Of a stretch of DNA of 64,000 nucleotides, positions 7,591 through 17,146 are shown piece after piece. The DNA comes from Streptomyces bicolor (GTDB lineage: Bacteria > Actinomycetota > Actinomycetes > Streptomycetales > Streptomycetaceae). The notes under the pieces were generated by a model. It was not told the DNA's origin, ran no database searches, and saw only the letters and a program-made list of their open reading frames with translations. The position numbers and the translations under genes are program-made. The stretch covers positions 310,001-374,000 of the forward strand of contig NZ_JOFS01000001.1 of the NCBI RefSeq assembly GCF_000719285.1, read 5' to 3'. The number at the start of each line of letters is the position of its first letter. The stretch's first letter is position 1.

Positions 7591-8418
7591 ATGGCAGAGC
7601 GCACCGCGCGCCTGGGCACGGTCCAGGAAACGCTTCTCATCCCCCTGTACGGCCGGGCAGTGGAGAGCCGTAAGCGGGACGCGGTCCTGCGCGACCCCGT
7701 CGCCGAGGAGCTCGTCGCGGCGATCGACTACGACTTCGCCCGCTTCGACGGCCTGCCCAGTCTGCTCGGCACGGTCCTGCGCACCAGCCTGTTCGACCGC
7801 TGGGTGGCGCACTTCCTCGCGGAACATCCCACCGGCACGGTGGTAGAGATCGGCACCGGCCTCAACACCCGCTACGAACGCACCGACAACGGCCGGGCCC
7901 GCTGGTTCGACCTCGACCTGCCCGACGTGATCGAACTGCGCCGCACCTTCTTCACCGACACGCCACGTCGCACGATGATCCCCGCGTCCGTGACGGACGC
8001 GGCGTGGGCGGACACCGTCGCCGTGCACTCCGGCGGCCCCTGCCTTTTCGCCGCCGAAGCCGTCCTGCCCTATCTCCCGGAGACGGACGTCCGCGAGGTC
8101 ATCGGCCTGCTCGCCGACCGCTTCCCCGGCTCCCTGCTGGCCCTCGACACGTCCGGCCCCGGCCACTTCGACACCCAGGACCAGCACGACGCGCTGAGCA
8201 AGGTCGACGCCCGGATGCAGTGGAACTGTGCCGATCCGGCGAAGCTCGCTGAGTGGCGAACGGGAGTCGAAGTACTGGCCTCCCACACGTTCAGCAGCCT
8301 TCCTGCCGCGATGTACAACGAACTTCCGGCCCCCGTCCAGCAGATGCTCAGCGGTCTCGCCGCCCAGCGGCTGCCCCGGGTCGAGGACTACCGGCTGAAC
8401 CTGGTCCGGCTGCCCTGA
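7591..8418 (+). CDS. LCMT-family class I SAM-dependent methyltransferase
   Basis: 275 residues. The SAM-binding motif I appears as VVEIGTGLNTR (84-94), followed by an acidic WFDLDLPDV segment near 105 and a LFAAEAVLPYLPE segment near 150, all typical of the leucine carboxyl methyltransferase / polyketide O-methyltransferase family (PF04072). Such enzymes methylate carboxyl or hydroxyl groups of small molecules or C-termini. The gene follows the propeller with 125 bp between them and its own Zur-like site, and has an AGGAGAGGGAGG ribosome-binding site. In this setting it could tailor the neighbouring peptide, for example at its acidic tail; this is not shown by sequence. Confidence 0.85.
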   Translation: MAERTARLGTVQETLLIPLYGRAVESRKRDAVLRDPVAEELVAAIDYDFARFDGLPSLLGTVLRTSLFDRWVAHFLAEHPTGTVVEIGTGLNTRYERTDNGRARWFDLDLPDVIELRRTFFTDTPRRTMIPASVTDAAWADTVAVHSGGPCLFAAEAVLPYLPETDVREVIGLLADRFPGSLLALDTSGPGHFDTQDQHDALSKVDARMQWNCADPAKLAEWRTGVEVLASHTFSSLPAAMYNELPAPVQQMLSGLAAQRLPRVEDYRLNLVRLP

Positions 8419-8902
8419 CAACCGCAGGTGCGCACCGACCCGCATGGCGTGGCAAGTGCCTACGCTCATCACCGCCCAGCCAGCGATACCACGTTGACTG
8501 GGCAGCTACCTGAGTGGATCGCGCACTGAATCCGCCAGACCGGAACGCATGAAGTTCGGTCCCCGCGCGGCCGCGCGCCATGGAGAAGGCCCTGGTAGGC
8601 GTGAGCCGTGCCGGGCCGTCGAAGAACAAGGGGCCGCCGCTGGCCAACCGGCGATCGTGGGCTGTGTTGCGCGCCCGCACGGGGAACTCCGCAGACTACG
8701 TCAGCGCAAGAGCAATGCTCACGGCATGATCCACGCGAGGCTCAGCGACCTGCCGGCCACTGAGGAGTAACTCCACCGCCTCGACGCCACGTGTCAGTAG
8801 AGAGGCACTGCGCTGCGGCGAAGCGTAACGGGACTCGACTGCACCTGATCGCGGGGAGGCCGCGCGTGCAACAGGTCAGCGGAGGTACAAAACGTCTCGG
8901 GG
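8419..8902. other. Gene-poor intergenic region, 484 bp
   Basis: I see no convincing gene. A 73-codon frame at 8549-8770 is Arg/Ala-rich, has no clear ribosome-binding site and resembles no family I know. The region probably contains the promoter of the SpoIIE-type phosphatase and the end of the methyltransferase transcript. No strong terminator hairpin is obvious. Confidence 0.5.
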
Positions 8903-10042
8903 GTGTATCCAGGTTGCATGGGTGCTCGAGGACCGCACGGCAGCCATCGCCGATCACGGGAGCCATATCAGGCTCTGCTGGCGGTACCGCTCGGGCTCAT
9001 CGTCGTCGTCACGGTGGGCGACATCCTCGCTCCCCCCGAAGTGCATCTCGGCCCCTTCCTGGCCGCCGCTCCCGCCATCACCGCATCGTTCGCAGGCCCT
9101 CGCACCACCGGGTGCGTCGGGGCGGTCGCAGTTCTCGCTCAGGCCGTGATCGCGATCGTGCGCACCAGTCTCACCGACCTCAACCACAGTTTCCAGCTCA
9201 CCGCGCTTGTCCTGATCTCGGTGTTCGTCACGCTGTTCGCCCACCGGCGCGAGCGACACGAGAAGGAACTGATGCAGCTGCGCTCGGTGGCGGAGGCCGC
9301 ACAGCAGGTCGTGCTACGACCGCTGCCGCGCCGGATCGGCCCGCTGCGGATCGCGTCCGTCTACCTGGCCGCCGAAGCCGAGGCACAGATCGGCGGCGAC
9401 CTGTTCGCCGCAGCGCGTGCCGGGCAGGGGACCCGGTTCATCGTCGGGGATGTCCGGGGCAAGGGCCTGGAGGCGATCGGGGACGCTGCCCTCCTTCTCG
9501 GCGCCTTCCGCTCCGCCGCCCACCGGCAGGCCGACCTCGCCGCGCTGGTCGCCTACCTGGAGGGGACCGTCTCCTCGGACCTGGACGACCCGGGAGCGGC
9601 CCTGTCGGGACCCGGATCCCCCAGCGAAGCCTTCATCACCGCCGCCATCCTGGACATCCCCGACGACACACCGGTCCTTCGTCTGATCAACTGCGGCCAC
9701 CCACCGCCTCTGCTGCTGCACAGGGGCCAGGTCATCTCGCTCGATGTGGACGATCCGGCCCCGCCCCTGGGGCTCACCGAGTTCACCGCCTCCCCCTTCG
9801 CCGCGAAAACCTTCCCCTTCGAGCCCGGCGACACCCTCTTGCTGTACACCGACGGCGTCATCGAGGCTCGCGACGGCTCGGGGACCTTTTACCCGCTGGC
9901 CCAGCGTCTGAGCGCCGTGCCCGAAGGCGAGCCTCAGGGACTGCTGCGTCATCTGCAGGAAGACCTCCTCGCCTACACGCCGGGAGGGCATCTGGGCGAC
10001 GACGCTGCCATGGTGGCGATCGAACGCCAGAGCCGCGGCTAG
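8903..10042 (+). CDS. Membrane-anchored SpoIIE/PP2C-type serine phosphatase
   Basis: 379 residues from a GTG at 8903; an in-frame ATG at 8918 is equally possible, and neither has a clear ribosome-binding site. The first 120 residues hold about four transmembrane segments. From about residue 135 the SpoIIE/PP2C catalytic domain follows: GGDLFAA (metal-binding Asp), GDVRGKG, FITAAILDI, LLLYTDGVIEARD and GDDAAMVAIE, with the metal Asp residues in place. Such enzymes dephosphorylate anti-sigma-factor antagonists in streptomycete partner-switching. A degenerate HATPase fragment lies just downstream, the kind of partner that often accompanies these genes. Confidence 0.88.
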   Translation: MYPGCMGARGPHGSHRRSREPYQALLAVPLGLIVVVTVGDILAPPEVHLGPFLAAAPAITASFAGPRTTGCVGAVAVLAQAVIAIVRTSLTDLNHSFQLTALVLISVFVTLFAHRRERHEKELMQLRSVAEAAQQVVLRPLPRRIGPLRIASVYLAAEAEAQIGGDLFAAARAGQGTRFIVGDVRGKGLEAIGDAALLLGAFRSAAHRQADLAALVAYLEGTVSSDLDDPGAALSGPGSPSEAFITAAILDIPDDTPVLRLINCGHPPPLLLHRGQVISLDVDDPAPPLGLTEFTASPFAAKTFPFEPGDTLLLYTDGVIEARDGSGTFYPLAQRLSAVPEGEPQGLLRHLQEDLLAYTPGGHLGDDAAMVAIERQSRG

Positions 10043-10674
10043 ATCGTCGGAATCATGAGCGTCAAGCACCCCCCTGCCCACGAAGCGTCCCGGCGGGCGG
10101 CTCGCGCGAGCACGGCGAGTTGCTCGGCGTCGAGGCCACCGCCGCCGATGTCACCGCGTTCCTGGAGGCCCTCGGTTTCGATCCGGAGGACGACGGGGGT
10201 GGGCAGGCCGTGCTGCACAACGGCGCCCTGACCGACGCGGCGATCGAGCGCGCCGACCGCGAGCCGGCCATGACAGCCGTCCTGACCTGCCTGCGCTCCA
10301 GCCCGGCGGTGTCAGAGGCCTGGCTGCGCGACCGCGTCCCCCACGACCCGGGCCCGCCCCCTCGCGCACCTGCTGGCGGCGGGTGTCCTCGCCCCCCACC
10401 CGCGCCTCCCGGGATCATGCACGGGGGCGGTCCCGTCCGGCACTCACTGCGCCTGATGCCTCTCCCGGACCGCACGACGAGTCTGCGGGTCGAGGTCGTC
10501 GACAGCGGGCGCGGGTGGGACGGCCCCGCTTCTCGCAGCCCATTCGCCGATGCCGACGAGTGCCACGGTCGGGGGCTCCACCTGGTCGACGCGCTGGCGG
10601 CGGAGTGGGGGCACGAGGTGCTGAATGACGGCCACACCGTATGGGCCGACCTCGCCGTCCCCGCAGCGGTGTGA
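10043..10674 (+). pseudogene. Remnants downstream of the phosphatase, including truncated anti-sigma HATPase
   Basis: No intact start-to-stop gene is visible here, but one frame is clearly protein-like. About 10420-10674 encodes the C-terminal half of an RsbW/SpoIIAB-type ATPase: a VEVVDSGRGWD segment, then GRGLHLVDALAAEWGHE and a final TVWADL strand. Its N-box half is missing. About 10090-10365 of the same frame encodes an unrecognised alpha-helical piece (DVTAFLEALGFDPEDDG). A Pro-rich stretch joins the two, suggesting deletion or frameshift decay. It could be a short diverged gene using a non-ATG start. Confidence 0.55.
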
Positions 10675-10786
10675 ACGAAGACCTGACGGGCTGGTCACCG
10701 CTCCTATTCGCGCCCGTCCAGTGCCGGCACCCGCCCCGGTGCATCCGATGCCATCCTCATCGCGCAGCGCCCCGTCTCCCAATCTG

Positions 10787-13597
10787 TCAGGCTTCCGGTG
10801 AGGCGCCCAGGCCCGTCAGGGCGCCGACGGGGTCCAGGTCGGGGGTGCCGTGGGGCCACCAGTCGTCGTGGCCGGGTTCCGACTCGTACGGGTACCAGAG
10901 GCCGTCGCGGCCCAGCCGGAGTTGGAGATGGCCGCGGGGATGGGTGAGGCGGTTGCGCCAGGGGCGGAAGGCTGGGAGGTCGGCGGCGAGGAGGAGGGGG
11001 CGGGCCCGGTCGAAGCGGCCTGCGGGTGGGTCCCAGGGCTCTTCGAGTACGGCGAGCCCCTCCAGGCCGCCCTGGCGCCATGCGGCGACCGCGCGGGCCA
11101 GCTCGGCCGGAGTGCGGTCGGCGGCGGAGGCGAGCGAGGAGTACAGGGCGCGAGTGGCGGCGGTGAGGCCGGAACCGGGGCGTGCGGCGGCGAGCCGGAC
11201 CGCGTCCTGCCACAGGGTCAGCTCGCCGACCGGATCGCGGCCGGTGCTCAGCAGGGCGTGGGCGCGGGCGGCGGCGTCGGTCGCCAGTTGGTCCAGCGCG
11301 AAGGGGTCGGGGCCGCCCGGTGCCGCCGGGTAGGCCGGGGGCTGCTCCGGGTGGGCGGGCACGGGCGACGGCATCGGCAGGGGTGGGAGTCGGCGGTCCG
11401 GCGCGAGGACGTCGGTGGCCCGCACGCCCGGGAGGGGCGCCGGCTCCCGCTCCTGGGCCGCGCGGGCCGCACGGGCAGCGTTGCGGCGGGACAGGGCGTC
11501 GAGCAGTTGCCGTTCACCTCGGCCGCGCAGCAGGAGCAGCACGAAGGGGTCGGCGTCCAGCAGGCGTGCGGTCTGGTAGCAGAGGGCGGCGGCGTGCTTG
11601 CAGGGGTGGCCGCGGTCGGGGCAGCTGCAGTGGGGGTCGAGGTCGCCGGGGCCCGGCAACAGCGGTACGCCGCACTCGGCGAGCGACTCGGGCATCTCCT
11701 TGTCGAGCAACGCGGCGATGTGTCCCGGCCTGTCGGCCGCGGCGTCCAGGAACCTCGCCCAGTCGGCGTCGTCCAACGTCCGCAGCCGTACCTGCACACG
11801 GTACGGCCGCGGACGGCTGCCCCGCACGTACGCCAGCACCAGCCCTGGCGTCACCGTGATGGCGTCGACATGTCCCTGCTCCGCGTAACCGCGTCCGCGG
11901 GCCAGCCGCTTGGGATCGAGGGCGCCCTCTTCCAGAGCGGTCACCCAGGCGTTGCCCCACCAGGTCTCGGCGAAGCGGGCGTCGTCTCCGGAGGGGCGGG
12001 GCGCGAAGGCGGGGAAGGTACGGCGGAGTTCACCGTCACGGCCGGGAGCCGCCATGGAGCGGGGGACCTGGGGGGTGGCGGGAGGGGTGGTGCGTTTCGG
12101 GGAGGAGTAGGGGGTGGGGGGTGAGGAGTGGGCGGCGACGTCGGCGGGGGCCGGTGAGGAATCGTCTTCGGGGTGGAGTGTGGGTGTGGGTGTGGTGGGA
12201 TCGGCCGGAGCTGGTGAGGACCGGCTGACGGTGGGCACCGAGGGGGCTGTGGATTCCTCTCCCCCGGGCGAGCCTGGATCGGAGGGCGGCAGGGGCGCCG
12301 GGGTCTCCGCGGAAGGTGTGGCGGAAGCCGGAGTTGAGGGTGAGGGCGAGGTGGGGCTCGTCGGCTGGTTCCGCGGCTGGGCGGACGGCTCTGCGAACGG
12401 TTCTGGGGTCGCCGGGCCAGCGCCGGAGGGTGAGTCCAACGGCGGCATCCGGAAGGCACCGGCGAGCAAGCTCCGTACATCACGGGCACGCCTGGCCTCG
12501 GCACTGGTTTCCGCGCCTCGCCTGCCCTCGGAACCGGTGCCTGCGCCTCGTCGGTCCCCGGAACCGGTGCCTGCGCCTTGCCGGCCCCCGGAATCGGTCG
12601 GTGCGGCTCGGCGTGACCGTCGTGTGCTCTCGGCGCCCCTGTCAGCCGCCTTCGCCTGAGCCCGCCGCTTCTCCTCCAGCGCGGCGCGCAGTGCTTCACG
12701 GGCGGCGTCCGCGGGACGTGCCCCCTGTTGTCCGGACGCGGTGGCGGACGCGTCCGTCGCGGTTGCCTCTACGGCATCGGCCCGATCCACATCCGCATCA
12801 GCATCCGCACCGGCAGCCGCACCCGTGCCCGCACCGGCATCCATGCCTGCACCGGCACCCGTGCCCGCATCGGCACCGGAGGGTCGAGATGCCGCACGCC
12901 GCAGCGCCGCACGGGCCGCATCGCCCGGCCGGGCCGGGAGGTTACGCCCGTCCGTTGCCAACTCCTCGCCTGCGGTCCCCCCTTGCAACGAGTCCCGCCC
13001 CGCCGAGGCGGCCGACCCCGAATCGCGCCCGTCCGACACAGCCGAGGCCGAACCCAGCCCCGGCGACGCCGCCGACGCCGAACTCAGCCCCTCCGACACC
13101 GCCGACGCGAAGCCCTGCCCCTCAGTCACAACCTGCGCCGAGCCCTGCTCCGCCGCCTCCGGAGACACCGGCCCACGCTCCACCTCCCCCGGAGACACCG
13201 ACCCACGCCCGTCCGCCGCAGCACACCCCGACCCGCGCTCGGCCACTCCCCGGGACCGCGCCCCGCTCTCGTCCGGCCTCCTCGCCCCCGACCCACGCCC
13301 GGCCGTCCTCCCCGGCACCCCCTCCCGCCGCTCCCGCGCGGCCCGCAGCGCCCGGCGTGCCGCATCGGCCGGTCGTAGCTCGGGGTTCCCGGATCGGCTC
13401 GGCTCGTCCGCCGTCGGATTGGCGTCCGTGAGCTCCTCGTGGGCCGCCACGCCCGTCTCCCCGGTCGTCCTCTCGGCCTCCTCGGCCGCAATCCTCGCGT
13501 CCTCGGCCGCCATCGCGGGGCGCACGGCCGCCTCCTCCCCGGCAGCCATCTCCACCTCCCGACCGGCAGAACTCCCCCACTCCCCCACCCCACTCAC
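10787..13597 (-). CDS. SWIM zinc-finger protein with long disordered N-terminus
   Basis: The 936-residue frame starts at a GTG that overlaps the stop of the SNF2 gene (GTGA), so they are coupled. The C-terminal 420 or so residues are the conserved part: a FAETWWGNAWVTALE start, a SWIM finger HCSCPDRGHPCKH (C-x-C-x6-C-x-H pattern) and a closing WWPHGTPDLDP segment. The first roughly 500 residues are low-complexity Ala/Gly/Ser/Pro/Glu and contain at least three copies of a DAAR-x-ALRAA helical motif. SWIM domains bind DNA or protein, and this type usually sits beside a SNF2 helicase in Streptomyces. The long frame could be partly non-coding, with a shorter protein starting near 12060 (MAAPGRDGE). 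Confidence 0.8.
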   Translation of the reverse strand: MSGVGEWGSSAGREVEMAAGEEAAVRPAMAAEDARIAAEEAERTTGETGVAAHEELTDANPTADEPSRSGNPELRPADAARRALRAARERREGVPGRTAGRGSGARRPDESGARSRGVAERGSGCAAADGRGSVSPGEVERGPVSPEAAEQGSAQVVTEGQGFASAVSEGLSSASAASPGLGSASAVSDGRDSGSAASAGRDSLQGGTAGEELATDGRNLPARPGDAARAALRRAASRPSGADAGTGAGAGMDAGAGTGAAAGADADADVDRADAVEATATDASATASGQQGARPADAAREALRAALEEKRRAQAKAADRGAESTRRSRRAAPTDSGGRQGAGTGSGDRRGAGTGSEGRRGAETSAEARRARDVRSLLAGAFRMPPLDSPSGAGPATPEPFAEPSAQPRNQPTSPTSPSPSTPASATPSAETPAPLPPSDPGSPGGEESTAPSVPTVSRSSPAPADPTTPTPTLHPEDDSSPAPADVAAHSSPPTPYSSPKRTTPPATPQVPRSMAAPGRDGELRRTFPAFAPRPSGDDARFAETWWGNAWVTALEEGALDPKRLARGRGYAEQGHVDAITVTPGLVLAYVRGSRPRPYRVQVRLRTLDDADWARFLDAAADRPGHIAALLDKEMPESLAECGVPLLPGPGDLDPHCSCPDRGHPCKHAAALCYQTARLLDADPFVLLLLRGRGERQLLDALSRRNAARAARAAQEREPAPLPGVRATDVLAPDRRLPPLPMPSPVPAHPEQPPAYPAAPGGPDPFALDQLATDAAARAHALLSTGRDPVGELTLWQDAVRLAAARPGSGLTAATRALYSSLASAADRTPAELARAVAAWRQGGLEGLAVLEEPWDPPAGRFDRARPLLLAADLPAFRPWRNRLTHPRGHLQLRLGRDGLWYPYESEPGHDDWWPHGTPDLDPVGALTGLGASPEA

Positions 13598-16434
13598 GAC
13601 TCCCTCCGCAACGACACGAGGTCGGACAGTTCACGGTCCGTCAGTTCGGTGAGGGCGGACTCGCCGGAGCCGAGGATCGCGTCGGCCAGGGCTCGCTTGG
13701 ATTCCAGCATCTCCGCGATGCGGTCCTCGACCGTGCCCTCGGTGATGAGGCGGTGGACCTGGACGGGCTGGGTCTGGCCGATGCGGTAGGCGCGGTCGGT
13801 GGCCTGTTCCTCCACGGCCGGGTTCCACCAGCGGTCGAAGTGGACGACATGGCCCGCGCGGGTCAGGTTCAGGCCGGTGCCCGCCGCCTTCAGGGACAGG
13901 ACGAGGACCGGCGTGGCGCCGCTCTGGAAACGGTCCACCATCCGTTCCCGCTCCGGGACCGGCGTGCCGCCGTGCAGCAGGTCGACCGGAACCGCCCGGG
14001 CGGCGAGGTGGGAGGCGATCATCCGGGCCATCCCCACGTACTGCGTGAAGACCAGCGCCGAGCCGTCCTCGGACAGCACCGTGTCCAGCAGCTCGTCCAG
14101 GAGCGTCAACTTGCCGGAGCGGACGGCCAGTCGCTCGGTCGGCGACGCCGCCTCCTCCTTCAGGTACAGCGCGGGGTGGTCGCAGATCTGCTTGAGGGAC
14201 ATGAGGAGTTTCAGCACCAGGCCCCTGCGCCCGATGCCCTCCGCCGTCTCGATCGCGAGCATCGACTCACGCACCACCGCCTCGTAGAGCGCCGCCTGTT
14301 CACGGGTGAGGGGAACGGGGTGGTCCGTCTCCGTCTTGGGCGGCAGCTCGGGCACGATGCCGGGGTCCGACTTCTTGCGGCGCAGGAGGAAGGGACGGAC
14401 CAGGCGGGCGAGCCGGGCCACCGCCTCCTCGTCCTCGCCGTTCTCCACGGCACGCGCGTGCCGGGCGCGGAAGGACTTGAGGGGGCCGAGCAGTCCCGGC
14501 GTCGTCCAGTCGAGCAGGGCCCACAGCTCGGAGAGGTTGTTCTCGACCGGCGTGCCGGTCAGTGCCACGCGCGCGGGGGTCGGGATCGTGCGCAGGGCCT
14601 TCGCCGTCGCCGAGTACGGGTTCTTCACGTGCTGGGCCTCGTCGGCGACGACCATGCCCCAGGCGTGCTGTGCCAGGGTCGGCGCCGTCGATCGCATCGT
14701 GCCGTACGTCGTGAGGACGAAGCCGCCGTCCAGGTCCTCCAGGGTGCGGTCCGGGCCGTGGAAACGGCGGACGGGGACGCCGGGCGCGAAACGGGTGATC
14801 TCCCGCTGCCAGTTGCCCAGCAGCGAGGCCGGGCAGACCACCAGGGTCGGGGCCGTACGGGCGCGCTTCAGATGCAGGGCGATGACCGTGATCGTCTTGC
14901 CCAGTCCCATGTCGTCGGCGAGGCAACCGCCGAGCCCCAAGGACGTCATGAGGTCCAGCCAGGCCAGGCCCCGGAGTTGGTAGTCCCGCAGGGTCGCCCG
15001 CAGTCCCGGTGGCGGTTCGGCCGGTCGTACCCCTGAAGTCAGGCGATCGCGCAGGGCGGCCAGGGTGCCGACGGGCACCGCCTCGACCGTCTCCCCGTCT
15101 ACCTCCGCGCTGCCGGTGAGGGCGACGGAGAGCGCGTCGACCGGGTCGAGCAGGCCCAGTTCTCGCTTGCGGGCCTTGCGGACGAGGCCCGGGTCGACGA
15201 GCACCCAGCGGTCCCGCAGCCGGACGACCGGGCGGTGCGCCTCGGCGAGCGCATCCATCTCGGCCTCGGTGAGCGGGTCGCCGCCGATCGCCAACTGCCA
15301 GCGGAACTGGAGCAGTTCCTCGCTCTCGAAGAAACCGGTGCCGTCGGTCGCCGAGCCGGGCGCGGGCCGTACGACCGCGGCCGCGCTCAGGTCATGCGCC
15401 AGGTCCCGGGGCCAGTGCACCGCCACTCCGGCCGCCGCGAGCCGGGTCGCGGCCACCCCCAGCAGGTCGCCCAACTCCTCGTCGGACAGGGCCAGCACAT
15501 CGGGCGCGTCCTGCTCGGACAGCCGGTCCAGCGGGGCCCACACCCGGGCCGCGCGCCGCACCGCCAGCGCCGCGTCCACCCGCGCGCGTGGCCCGAACGC
15601 CGCGTCCGCCTCGCCGGACCACAGGGCGGCCGCGTCGACCACCAGGGTGGGGTCGGCGAGGCTGTGCACCTGGACGATCGCCGCGCCCGCGCTGCGTACG
15701 CCGTCACCGCCGTCGTCGAAGAGGTCGTAGGCCGACAGGTCCAGCCGGAGGGAGATCCGCACGCCCGCGTCCATGCCCGCGGCGACCTCGGCCGCCCACT
15801 CGTGCGCGTCGGGCAGGCGCTGCGCCTCGCGGGCGGCGAAGGGCCTTCCCGAGGCGTGCGGGGCGGCGGGGGTGCGGGGCAGGGTGTCCGCGACCGCGTC
15901 CAGGAAGGAGCGCATCAGCGCCTCCGGCTCGGGCAGCCGCAGCGGGCCCGGGCCGGTGAGGGGGACCGCGTGGCCTTCGTACGGCAGGGCCGCGGCGACC
16001 GCTCGCAGGTGTGCGATGTCGTCCGGGTCGAGCGGGCCGGCCCGCCAGGCGTCGTGGCCCGCGGGGGTCAGGCCGGGCAGCAGCCGGCCGCGCGCGGTGA
16101 GCCGGAGGGCGTGCAGCGCGGCCGCGCCCCAGCAGGCGGTGGCGGGGTGGGCGGCCGGGTCGCGCCGGGCGCGCACGAGCAGGGGCAGTGCCTCGCCGAG
16201 CGGCAGCGACAGCGCGGGGGTGGTCCTGCGGCGGACACCGGCTCCATGACGTCGTACGACGGTGAGTTCGGTGTCCACAGCGGGCAGCGGGCCGCCCTCG
16301 GGGTCCCAGAAGGCCATCCGCCCCTCGCGCGGCAGGGGCGCGGGCAGGAAGACGGCCGCGAGCCGGACGGGGACGGCCTCCCCGGCGCGCTCCGTCACCG
16401 CCGTGCCGCCGCTGTGCGCGGTCATGTCGCTCAT
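13594..16434 (-). CDS. SNF2-family DEAD/DEAH ATPase (helicase-like)
   Basis: 946 residues from the ATG at 16434; a GTG at 16446 is an alternative. The N-terminal 450 residues are the SNF2-associated domain seen in actinobacterial homologues. The two RecA lobes follow: Walker A LADDMGLGKT, DEAQHVKN (DEAH-type box), ALTGTPVENNLSELW, then motif V/VI region GTGLNLTRAGHVVHFDRWWNP and ATDRAYRIGQ. It probably remodels protein-DNA complexes using ATP. The downstream SWIM protein overlaps by 4 bp and is its likely partner. Confidence 0.93.
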   Translation of the reverse strand: MSDMTAHSGGTAVTERAGEAVPVRLAAVFLPAPLPREGRMAFWDPEGGPLPAVDTELTVVRRHGAGVRRRTTPALSLPLGEALPLLVRARRDPAAHPATACWGAAALHALRLTARGRLLPGLTPAGHDAWRAGPLDPDDIAHLRAVAAALPYEGHAVPLTGPGPLRLPEPEALMRSFLDAVADTLPRTPAAPHASGRPFAAREAQRLPDAHEWAAEVAAGMDAGVRISLRLDLSAYDLFDDGGDGVRSAGAAIVQVHSLADPTLVVDAAALWSGEADAAFGPRARVDAALAVRRAARVWAPLDRLSEQDAPDVLALSDEELGDLLGVAATRLAAAGVAVHWPRDLAHDLSAAAVVRPAPGSATDGTGFFESEELLQFRWQLAIGGDPLTEAEMDALAEAHRPVVRLRDRWVLVDPGLVRKARKRELGLLDPVDALSVALTGSAEVDGETVEAVPVGTLAALRDRLTSGVRPAEPPPGLRATLRDYQLRGLAWLDLMTSLGLGGCLADDMGLGKTITVIALHLKRARTAPTLVVCPASLLGNWQREITRFAPGVPVRRFHGPDRTLEDLDGGFVLTTYGTMRSTAPTLAQHAWGMVVADEAQHVKNPYSATAKALRTIPTPARVALTGTPVENNLSELWALLDWTTPGLLGPLKSFRARHARAVENGEDEEAVARLARLVRPFLLRRKKSDPGIVPELPPKTETDHPVPLTREQAALYEAVVRESMLAIETAEGIGRRGLVLKLLMSLKQICDHPALYLKEEAASPTERLAVRSGKLTLLDELLDTVLSEDGSALVFTQYVGMARMIASHLAARAVPVDLLHGGTPVPERERMVDRFQSGATPVLVLSLKAAGTGLNLTRAGHVVHFDRWWNPAVEEQATDRAYRIGQTQPVQVHRLITEGTVEDRIAEMLESKRALADAILGSGESALTELTDRELSDLVSLRRES

Positions 16435-16568
16435 ACGTCCTGTCACCTCCCGCCCGTGAGTCGGATCAACCGTCTTCGACTCTACGGGCGGGGTCTGACA
16501 ATCGGCCCCGGCGACGGATCGAGATCCCGGCCCGTCCCGGCACCCGCCGCACTACGAGACGCGCCGTG

Positions 16569-17144
16569 TCACGGCACCGTGCGCGAGACGACGTACACGA
16601 ACGGATTCTCCGGGTCGGCCATGCCCACGACGATGTCGTGCGTGGGAGCCGGGTCCTTCTGCTTGTGGACGATGCCGTACCAGGGGCCGGGGCCCTTGAA
16701 GTCCCAGCCGGTGATCTTCTGGTCGCGGGCGCCGATGGCGATGTCGTCCCGCTTGAGGTCGTTCTTGGTGAGGCCCATGGTCTCCAGGTAGGCGTCCAGG
16801 TTCTCGTCGCTGGTCGAGAACTGGACGTAGAGCCTGCTGGTCCGCCAGTTGTTCGTCTCGTAGTACCCGACGTTGTACGACGGAACCGGGATCGTCACCT
16901 GGTAGATGCGGCGCTGCACCCTCGACGGCCAGTGCGGGGTGAGGCCGGTCGCGGAGTACTTCTCCTCCTTGTCCTTGCCGCTTTCGCGGCTCTGGTTGGC
17001 GGAGATCACCAGATAACCGGCGGGCACGCCGATGAGCAGCACGATGATGAGCAGGGTCAGCGCCCTGCGGCGGATCATGTGGCGACGGTCCTCGGTCGGC
17101 TGCTGCGGCTCGTCCGGGGAGTCTGCCTGGCGGGGCACGTTCAT
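16569..17144 (-). CDS. Single-pass membrane protein of unknown function
   Basis: 191 residues from an ATG at 17144, 2 bp after the ROK kinase stop, so co-transcribed with it. It has a cytoplasmic N-terminus of about 28 residues, one transmembrane helix (about 29-48, rich in Leu/Ile/Val) and an extracytoplasmic domain. The latter contains WRTSRLYVQFST and GWDFKGPGPWYG segments. I do not recognise a catalytic motif. The family appears to be conserved next to the sugar kinase in streptomycetes, but this is from memory. Confidence 0.75.
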   Translation of the reverse strand: MNVPRQADSPDEPQQPTEDRRHMIRRRALTLLIIVLLIGVPAGYLVISANQSRESGKDKEEKYSATGLTPHWPSRVQRRIYQVTIPVPSYNVGYYETNNWRTSRLYVQFSTSDENLDAYLETMGLTKNDLKRDDIAIGARDQKITGWDFKGPGPWYGIVHKQKDPAPTHDIVVGMADPENPFVYVVSRTVP

Positions 17145-17146
17145 GG

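Noticed and set aside
8549..8770. 73-codon frame after the methyltransferase
   Set aside because: No ribosome-binding site, Arg/Ala-rich composition and no recognisable family.
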